From contig OMPZ01000029.1 of the NCBI GenBank assembly GCA_900313125.1, positions 1 to 6,494 on the forward strand: a stretch of DNA of 6,494 nt, read 5' to 3'. The position numbers were made by a program, and so were the translations under genes. Positions 1 to 3,314 of the stretch are shown here, in pieces. The notes under the pieces were generated by a model. It had not been told where the DNA came from, did no database searches, and worked only from the letters and a program-made list of their open reading frames with translations. Position 1 is the first letter of the stretch, and each line of letters starts with the position of its first letter. Source of the stretch: an uncultured Eubacteriales bacterium. Its GTDB lineage: Bacteria; Bacillota; Clostridia; Oscillospirales; Acutalibacteraceae.

Positions 1-29
1 AAAAAGGGCCACCCGCTGTGCAGGTGGTC
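1..29 (-). terminator. Intrinsic terminator after the metallopeptidase gene
   Basis: Read on the minus strand, the stop codon at 34-36 is followed within a few bases by a hairpin. Bases 23-29 pair with 7-13 around a nine-base loop at 14-22, with one A-C mismatch. Two more C residues and at least five Ts (bases 5 to 1) follow. The T tract runs to the window edge and may be longer. Position and T tract fit a rho-independent terminator; the mismatch weakens the stem. Confidence 0.65.
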
Positions 30-33
30 ACGA

Positions 34-1017
34 TCATTTTCCGCTGTTGCGGATTATTATTTCGCTTTGAAGCTGTTTTGTCAGCTTGTCGTACTGTTTC
101 CAGTCGGGCATAAACTCCGCAAGCTGAGCGTAAAACGCCTTTGAGTGGTTCGCGTGGAGAAAATGCGTGAACTCATGGCATATCACCTGCTCGATGCATT
201 TTTCCGGTAGTTGTATCAGGTGGGTGCTGAACGTGAGGATAGAGCGCGCGGGGCGGCAGTTGCCCCAGCACGAGACCATCTTTCGGCAGCGTATCTCTTC
301 GGGGAACGCGATGCCCTTCTCGCGAAAGCGCGGATATAGCTGTCGGCACATCTGCGGTATCATCGTTTCGCATTGCTGCTTCATAAACGCGTCTACGATC
401 GAGCCTTTCAGACAGGCGTTGTCGATATCGGTCGTGAAAATACGGAGCTGAGACCCGTTTATCTCGGCAAAATTCCGCGCCGCCTTCGTCAGGTGTATCG
501 TCTTTTTTTCTCCGAGGAAATATATGTACTCACCGTCGCTGTACGTTTTCGCTTTCGGAAGATCCTCGTACAGCCGCTCGTATTTTTCAAGCGCCTTGAG
601 AATGAACTCCGAGTTGCTGAGCATGAATTTTTCGATATCCTTCACCTTAACAGACGGCGGAGCGGAAACACGCACGCCCTTGTCGCCGCTGACGGAGAGG
701 TTTATTCGCTTTACGTTTTTGTAATTCAGCTCGTAAGCGACAATCCTGCCGCCGATATCGAGCTTTCGCTGCTCACTGCTCGGCTTGAACGCGCTGCGGT
801 TCGACGACTTCGCCTTGTGGACGGCGTCAAGTATCTTGTCGCTGTTGTCCTTCAGGTAGCTGTCGATCTTTTGCAGGTCGGCGTGGAACGGCGCGGAGAT
901 ATACAGTCCCTTTGCGGGTGTGCAGTGGATATTTACGTTTTTTATACTTTTATATTCAAGGATATAAGTGACGCGCTCACCGCCGAGGGTGATCTCACGA
1001 GTAAATCTGTTAGGCAA
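34..1017 (-). CDS. YgjP/WLM-type (DUF45) zinc metallopeptidase with duplicated N-terminal domain
   Basis: Predicted zinc-dependent, SprT/WLM-like metallopeptidase of the YgjP (DUF45, PF01863) family; the physiological substrate is unknown. With the TTG start at 1017 the protein has 327 residues. The C-terminal catalytic part shows the family signature: CWGNC at 250-254 (family usually RWGSC), then HEFTH at 281-285 with E282 as catalytic base, then HANHS with H291 as the likely third zinc ligand. No signal peptide or membrane segment is seen, so it is probably cytoplasmic. Residues 9-70 and 86-147 align without gaps at about one third identity, so the beta-rich N-terminal domain is present twice; most relatives have one copy and about 230-240 residues. 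The open frame extends upstream to 1293, but that part is antisense to ldh. The nearest in-frame ATG codons lie inside ldh, so TTG 1017, 8 nt after AAGGTGG, is preferred. Family assignment is secure; the start is less so. Confidence 0.88.
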   Translation of the reverse strand: MPNRFTREITLGGERVTYILEYKSIKNVNIHCTPAKGLYISAPFHADLQKIDSYLKDNSDKILDAVHKAKSSNRSAFKPSSEQRKLDIGGRIVAYELNYKNVKRINLSVSGDKGVRVSAPPSVKVKDIEKFMLSNSEFILKALEKYERLYEDLPKAKTYSDGEYIYFLGEKKTIHLTKAARNFAEINGSQLRIFTTDIDNACLKGSIVDAFMKQQCETMIPQMCRQLYPRFREKGIAFPEEIRCRKMVSCWGNCRPARSILTFSTHLIQLPEKCIEQVICHEFTHFLHANHSKAFYAQLAEFMPDWKQYDKLTKQLQSEIIIRNSGK

Positions 1018-1025
1018 GGCATTGA

Positions 1026-1032
1026 CCACCTT
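1026..1032 (-). promoter_or_regulatory. Shine-Dalgarno deciding a TTG start
   Basis: On the minus strand AAGGTGG lies 8 nt upstream of TTG 1017-1015. No in-frame ATG exists between the ldh start region and the first conserved residues of the metallopeptidase. A GTG codon (1029-1027) lies within this same Shine-Dalgarno sequence and so is a poorer start. An out-of-frame ATG sits at 1022-1020. The motif supports a non-ATG start but does not prove it. Confidence 0.5.
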
Positions 1033-1056
1033 TTTAAGAATTTGCTGTGTTTGATA

Positions 1057-1085
1057 TTGATAAAGTCCCGAGAATTTGTTATACT
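1057..1085 (+). promoter_or_regulatory. Sigma-A-type promoter of ldh with extended -10
   Basis: TTGATA at 1057-1062 (five of six to TTGACA) is separated by exactly 17 bp from TATACT at 1080-1085 (five of six to TATAAT). TG at 1077-1078 gives an extended -10. A second TTGATA lies directly upstream at 1051-1056. Transcription should begin near 1092, giving a 5' UTR of about 50 nt. This is one of the best promoters in the window and matches a strongly expressed fermentation gene. The -35 lies within the presumed 5' UTR of the divergent metallopeptidase gene. Confidence 0.8.
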
Positions 1086-1106
1086 TTAATTGTAGATAAA
1101 ATAAAA
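1078..1106 (-). promoter_or_regulatory. Possible weak promoter of the metallopeptidase gene
   Basis: On the minus strand TATAAC (1083-1078, five of six) lies 17 bp after TTTTAT (1106-1101, only three of six). It would start transcription near 1071, about 54 nt before the TTG start. Its -10 overlaps the ldh -10 on the opposite strand. The -35 match is poor, so this is tentative. Confidence 0.35.
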
Positions 1107-1107
1107 C

Positions 1108-1125
1108 TTTTGCCTTCGGGCAAAA
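1108..1125 (+). other. UUCG-capped hairpin in the ldh 5' UTR
   Basis: TTTTGCC at 1108-1114 pairs perfectly with GGCAAAA at 1119-1125 around TTCG, giving the unusually stable C(UUCG)G tetraloop in the plus-strand RNA. It lies between the predicted start near 1092 and the ldh Shine-Dalgarno sequence (AAAGGAAG, 1128-1135), leaving the latter free. It could protect the 5' end or set spacing. On the minus strand the same hairpin is followed by GTTTTATTTT, so it could also stop stray antisense transcripts coming out of ldh. Confidence 0.6.
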
Positions 1126-1141
1126 CGAAAGGAAGATAAAA

Positions 1142-2104
1142 ATGGTAGAAACAAACGTAAGAAAAGCCGCGATAATCGGCTGCGGTTTTGTAGGTGCAGC
1201 GAGCGCGTTCGCGCTTATGGAAAGCGGACTTTTCTCTGAAATGGTACTCATAGACGCTGACCGCGACCGCGCTGAGGGCGAGGCTCTCGACATCAGCCAC
1301 GGAATGCCGTTTGCAAAGCCGATGCAGATCTACGCAGGCGGCTACGACGACATCACCGACGCGGCGATCGTTATCATAACGGCAGGCGCAGGTCAAAAGC
1401 CCGGCGAAACGCGCCTTGACCTTGTGAAGAAGAACGTCGGCATTTTCAAGTCGATCATACCCGAGATAAAGAAGAGAAAATTCGACGGCATTCTGCTCGT
1501 TGTGGCGAATCCCGTAGACATTCTCACCTACACCGCGGCAAAGCTCAGCGGACTGCCTTCAAACCGCGTTTTCGGTTCAGGCACGGTGCTTGACTCCGCG
1601 CGTCTGAAATATCAGCTCGGCGAACATCTCGGCGTTGACAGCCGCTCTGTACACGCGTTTGTTATCGGCGAGCACGGCGACAGCGAGATCGCCGCATGGA
1701 GCAGCGTAAACGTATCGGGCGTACCGCTCAACCGTTTCTGCGAGATGCGCGGTCACTTCGACCACGCAAAGGCGATGGAGCGCATAGCCGACGACGTAAA
1801 GAACAGCGCGTACGAGATCATCAAGAAGAAGAAAGCGACGTACTACGGCATTGCGATGTCGGTGCGCAGGATATGCGAAGCGGTCATTCTCGACCAGAAG
1901 TCTGTCCTTCCCGTTTCGACCGTACAGCAGGGTATGTTCGGCATAAAGGACGTTGCGCTCAGTATGCCTTCGATCGTAGGCAAGCACGGCGTTGAAACGC
2001 AGGTGCCGATCAGTCTAAACGGCGAAGAGACCGCCGCGCTTTTGCAGTCGGCGAATACGCTCAAGGAGGTCATCGAGACGCTTGATCTGAGCGAGGGCGA
2101 ATAA
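1142..2104 (+). CDS. ldh: L-lactate dehydrogenase
   Basis: NAD-dependent L-lactate dehydrogenase, 320 residues (normal family length), reducing pyruvate to lactate and regenerating NAD+ in the cytoplasm; normally a tetramer. The Rossmann nucleotide loop GCGFVG is at 13-18, with D38 as the NAD-ribose acidic residue. The substrate-specificity loop AGAGQKPGETR (81-91) has Q85, equivalent to Gln102, which marks lactate rather than malate dehydrogenase (which has Arg). Catalytic equivalents are R91 (Arg109), N123 (Asn140), D151 (Asp168), R154 (Arg171) and H178 (His195, in IGEHGDS). Of the two residues binding the fructose-1,6-bisphosphate activator in bacterial enzymes, His188 is kept (H171) while Arg173 is replaced by K156. 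Start ATG 1142 is preceded by AAAGGAAG at 6 nt. The gene has its own strong promoter and appears monocistronic; its stop is one base from the convergent DUF4250 stop. Confidence 0.96.
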   Translation: MVETNVRKAAIIGCGFVGAASAFALMESGLFSEMVLIDADRDRAEGEALDISHGMPFAKPMQIYAGGYDDITDAAIVIITAGAGQKPGETRLDLVKKNVGIFKSIIPEIKKRKFDGILLVVANPVDILTYTAAKLSGLPSNRVFGSGTVLDSARLKYQLGEHLGVDSRSVHAFVIGEHGDSEIAAWSSVNVSGVPLNRFCEMRGHFDHAKAMERIADDVKNSAYEIIKKKKATYYGIAMSVRRICEAVILDQKSVLPVSTVQQGMFGIKDVALSMPSIVGKHGVETQVPISLNGEETAALLQSANTLKEVIETLDLSEGE

Positions 2105-2105
2105 C

Positions 2106-2282
2106 TTAAACGAATCTATTCGATCGTTCATCATAACGATAATCAACACCGGCGAGCTTTTCGATAAGCTCGCCTTTGTTTACGCCCAGATCGGCGCAAA
2201 GCTCATCGAGATTCGAATACTTATCGCGGAGCTGCGTATTTATATATGAAAGCAAAATTACGGGATCCATAGGAACACCCAT
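2106..2282 (-). CDS. DUF4250 family small protein
   Basis: A 58-residue protein of the DUF4250 family (PF14056), found in Clostridia and related Firmicutes and of unknown function. Recognisable features are the opening MDPVILLS (5-12), N15 and LRD (18-20), LDELCADLG (25-33), and the acidic/aromatic end YRYDERSNRFV (48-58). The middle (about 24-45) resembles a small helix-turn-helix-like fold, but no DNA contact can be shown. There is no signal peptide or membrane segment. The start at ATG 2282 is chosen because GAGGTG (2294-2289) lies 6 nt upstream and the predicted transcript begins near 2298. A longer in-frame start at 2333 would lie upstream of that start. The stop is tail to tail with ldh across one base, and codons 37-44 contain the presumed ldh terminator stem. 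No terminator is visible for this gene, so its mRNA probably runs antisense into ldh. Confidence 0.87.
   Translation of the reverse strand: MGVPMDPVILLSYINTQLRDKYSNLDELCADLGVNKGELIEKLAGVDYRYDERSNRFV
2151..2181 (+). terminator. ldh intrinsic terminator embedded in the DUF4250 coding region
   Basis: GGCGAGCTT (2151-2159) pairs perfectly with AAGCTCGCC (2166-2174) around the six-base loop TTCGAT, and TTTGTTT (2175-2181) follows on the plus strand. This is a good rho-independent terminator 47 nt past the ldh stop. On the minus strand the hairpin is not followed by Ts, so it should not stop DUF4250 transcription. The same bases encode GELIEKLA, residues 37-44 of DUF4250. Confidence 0.75.
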
Positions 2283-2304
2283 TTTCGACACCTCTTTTCC
2301 TCTG

Positions 2305-2333
2305 ATTATACCATTATACAAAATATTCCCCAA
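2305..2333 (-). promoter_or_regulatory. Extended -10 promoter of the DUF4250 gene
   Basis: On the minus strand a perfect TATAAT (2310-2305) is preceded by TGG, an extended -10. A weak -35 TTGGGG (2333-2328) lies 17 bp upstream. A second TATAAT overlaps the spacer at 2318-2313. The predicted start near 2298 gives a very short leader that just contains the Shine-Dalgarno sequence. Confidence 0.72.
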
Positions 2334-2341
2334 AACGTCAA

Positions 2342-2361
2342 GCGGGCGGGCAGGCGCCCGC
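2342..2361. repeat. GC-rich inverted repeat upstream of the DUF4250 promoter
   Basis: GCGGGCG (2342-2348) pairs with CGCCCGC (2355-2361) around GGCAGG. It lies 8 bp upstream of the DUF4250 -35 element. No T tract follows on either strand, so it is not a standard terminator. It may be an outlying member of the hairpin cluster to its right. Confidence 0.5.
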
Positions 2362-2385
2362 GGGCGATTGCGCGGTTTTAGTTTG

Positions 2386-2437
2386 AGTAGGGCGATACTT
2401 CATCGCCGCGCGGCTCGGCACACCCGGTGTGCCTACT
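2386..2437. repeat. Two-hairpin repeat unit, copy 1
   Basis: GGCGAT (2391-2396) pairs with ATCGCC (2402-2407) around five bases. After a nine-base spacer, GGCACACC (2417-2424) pairs with GGTGTGCC (2426-2433) around one central base, which in RNA means seven pairs and a three-base loop. The whole is bounded by AGTAGG (2386-2391) and CCTACT (2432-2437), a six-base terminal inverted repeat. The design resembles small palindromic intergenic elements (REP or MITE-like), but no family name is claimed. Confidence 0.6.
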
Positions 2438-2550
2438 GTGTGTTCAAAACAACGATTATCAACATGATATGTATTTCATCAAGAAATATTCGCGGGGCTT
2501 TCCGATCGCGGTCTCCGCTGCCGCGTCGGTGGGTGCTTCTGCTGCGCAGA

Positions 2551-2605
2551 GGTCTCCCCCAGAGACCCGCACCGGCGTGCCCGGCACGCCTACTATATCT
2601 ATAGT
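2551..2605. repeat. Two-hairpin repeat unit, copy 2, with extra AT hairpin
   Basis: GGTCTC (2551-2556) pairs with GAGACC (2562-2567) around five bases. After a six-base spacer, GGCGTGCC (2574-2581) pairs with GGCACGCC (2583-2590) around one central base, followed by TACT as in copy 1. An additional ACTATA-TC-TATAGT hairpin (2592-2605) follows directly. The second hairpin matches copy 1 at all positions except three stem pairs, each changed on both sides. The left AGTAGG border seen in copy 1 is missing here. Confidence 0.58.
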
Positions 2606-2644
2606 GTGGAGAAGATGTTGTTTATCCAATAAAGTACGACTGAA

Positions 2645-2697
2645 TTTGCCCACTTTTGTGACGGTGCTTTCCGAAAAAGTGGGCAAAGGTGGGCAGA
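2645..2697. repeat. GTGGGCA hairpin element, copy 1
   Basis: TTTGCCCACTTTT (2645-2657) pairs perfectly over 13 bp with AAAAGTGGGCAAA (2675-2687) around a 17-base loop, which has its own small CGG/CCG stem. A further GTGGGCA follows at 2689-2695, ten bases after the start of the previous one. It can pair with the same 5' arm less well (seven standard pairs plus GU pairs). No T tract follows on either strand. Confidence 0.65.
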
Positions 2698-2780
2698 AGA
2701 ACGCAATCATCCCGATTTTGTAACTCATTTGCAACCAATCCATCACATTATCGTCACATTTATTGTGCAGGTTTTTCTCA

Positions 2781-2822
2781 CTCTGCCCACTTTTATTTTC
2801 AAAAGTGGGCAAGTGGGCAGAG
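2781..2822. repeat. GTGGGCA hairpin element, copy 2
   Basis: The 5' arm at 2781-2794 can form two mutually exclusive perfect stems. The first is TGCCCACTTTT (2784-2794) with AAAAGTGGGCA (2801-2811): 11 bp, six-base loop. The second is CTCTGCCCACTT (2781-2792) with AAGTGGGCAGAG (2811-2822): 12 bp, 18-base loop. The order arm, arm', arm'' is the same as in copy 1, 137 bp upstream. Function is unknown: it could be a binding-site array, an RNA switch-like structure or a dispersed palindromic repeat. Confidence 0.65.
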
Positions 2823-2855
2823 CAGGAATAATGAATAATATTGAGGATCAATAAT

Positions 2856-2890
2856 AAAAACGCGGACTCACAAAAGCATCGTGAGTCCGC
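2856..2890 (-). terminator. Strong terminator of the polA operon
   Basis: On the minus strand, just after the membrane-protein stop codon, GCGGACTCAC (2890-2881) pairs perfectly over 10 bp with GTGAGTCCGC (2871-2862) around a nine-base loop. G and then TTTTT (2860-2856) and further AT-rich sequence follow. This is a canonical rho-independent terminator for the minus-strand genes to the right. On the plus strand the stem is followed by AAATTTTATTT, so weak termination in the other direction is possible. Confidence 0.92.
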
Positions 2891-2895
2891 AAATT

Positions 2896-3279
2896 TTATT
2901 TCTCTCTGTCCTCGTCGTTGTACAGCTCGCCGAACGTTCTGCCGATGAATCGGTCGTAGAACGTGTACAGCTTTTGCGTGCCGTTTTCGAGATGATAGTA
3001 ATGCACGATGTACGGCACGAGCAGACCAAGCTCAAGTACAAAAAGTATCAGCATCGGTATCGTCTTGAAGTACGCCATTGCAACGAGCGTGACTATCGTT
3101 ATCATCGCGAAAAGATGCGTCACGATAAGGTGTATCAGTCTCTCGTGCTGGAAAAACTGCGTCTGCGCGAGAAGCTGCTGCATAAGCTCGCCGCGCTCCT
3201 CCTTTGTCAGCTTTTTGAGTTTTTCCGGCTTTGTTTGCTCGTTCATATATTCAATGTAGTCGAGCAGTCGTTTGTACAT
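2896..3279 (-). CDS. Small membrane protein with two predicted helices, function unknown
   Basis: I do not recognise a named family. The 127-residue product has a charged, Lys/Glu-rich N-terminal segment (1-45) ending in QFFQHERLIH. Two hydrophobic stretches follow, about 48-71 and 74-93, each long enough to cross the membrane. Next comes HYYHLENGTQKLYTFYDR (93-110) and an acidic, charged tail. With such a short loop between the helices (KT, 72-73), both termini probably lie on the same side, likely the cytoplasm. There is no cleavable signal peptide. ATG 3279 has GAGGT 8 nt upstream. The gene starts 35 bp after the polA stop with no terminator or clear promoter between, so it is probably co-transcribed with polA and ends at the strong terminator beyond its stop. 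The context does not reveal a job. Confidence 0.85.
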   Translation of the reverse strand: MYKRLLDYIEYMNEQTKPEKLKKLTKEERGELMQQLLAQTQFFQHERLIHLIVTHLFAMITIVTLVAMAYFKTIPMLILFVLELGLLVPYIVHYYHLENGTQKLYTFYDRFIGRTFGELYNDEDREK

Positions 3280-3314
3280 TTCGCATTACCTCGCTTTCTC
3301 TGTTTATCTTTTTA

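Larger units (their letters stand above)
2334..2855. other. Gene-free, hairpin-rich intergenic region
   Basis: No open frame here has both a ribosome binding site and protein-like sequence. What is present is a series of inverted repeats: a GC-rich hairpin (2342-2361), two two-hairpin units (2386-2437 and 2551-2605), and two GTGGGCA elements (2645-2697 and 2781-2822). Between the units, 2438-2550 has only short imperfect palindromes. The stretch 2698-2780 is comparatively AT-rich with no clear structure. None of the hairpins has a proper T tract, so they are not obvious terminators. The region could hold a non-coding RNA or degenerate small mobile repeats; sequence alone does not decide. Confidence 0.6.

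Noticed and set aside
1076..1093. Rex-type redox operator over the ldh -10
   Set aside because: One half-site, TTGTTA, is present, but the second half (TTAATTG) and the spacing do not match the TTGTTAA-N4-TTAACAA pattern well enough. It may only reflect AT-rich -10 sequence.
1018..1293. N-terminal extension of the metallopeptidase up to an ATG at 1293
   Set aside because: It is antisense to the ldh promoter and its first 150 bases, has low-complexity Ser/Arg and then Phe-rich sequence without family similarity, and would overlap a certain gene.
1142..2104. Malate dehydrogenase instead of lactate dehydrogenase
   Set aside because: The specificity-loop residue is Gln (Q85, AGAGQKPGETR), not the Arg expected for malate dehydrogenases.
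2283..2333. Longer DUF4250 start at 2333
   Set aside because: The extra 17 codons cover the predicted promoter. The Shine-Dalgarno spacing and the family's usual N-terminus favour ATG 2282.
2427..2723. Plus-strand open frame encoding up to 98 residues
   Set aside because: Neither the first start nor the internal ATG near 2469 has a Shine-Dalgarno sequence, and the translation is made largely from the inverted repeats.
2645..2822. CRISPR array or iteron origin from GTGGGCA repeats
   Set aside because: There are only six short heptamers in mixed orientation, with no regular spacers, no cas gene, no replication initiator and no DnaA-box cluster.
2459..2851. Minus-strand open frame of 130 residues in the intergenic region
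   Set aside because: It runs through both repeat blocks and their spacers, shows no domain-like pattern, and has no ribosome binding site I can see. It looks like chance open frame in repeat DNA.
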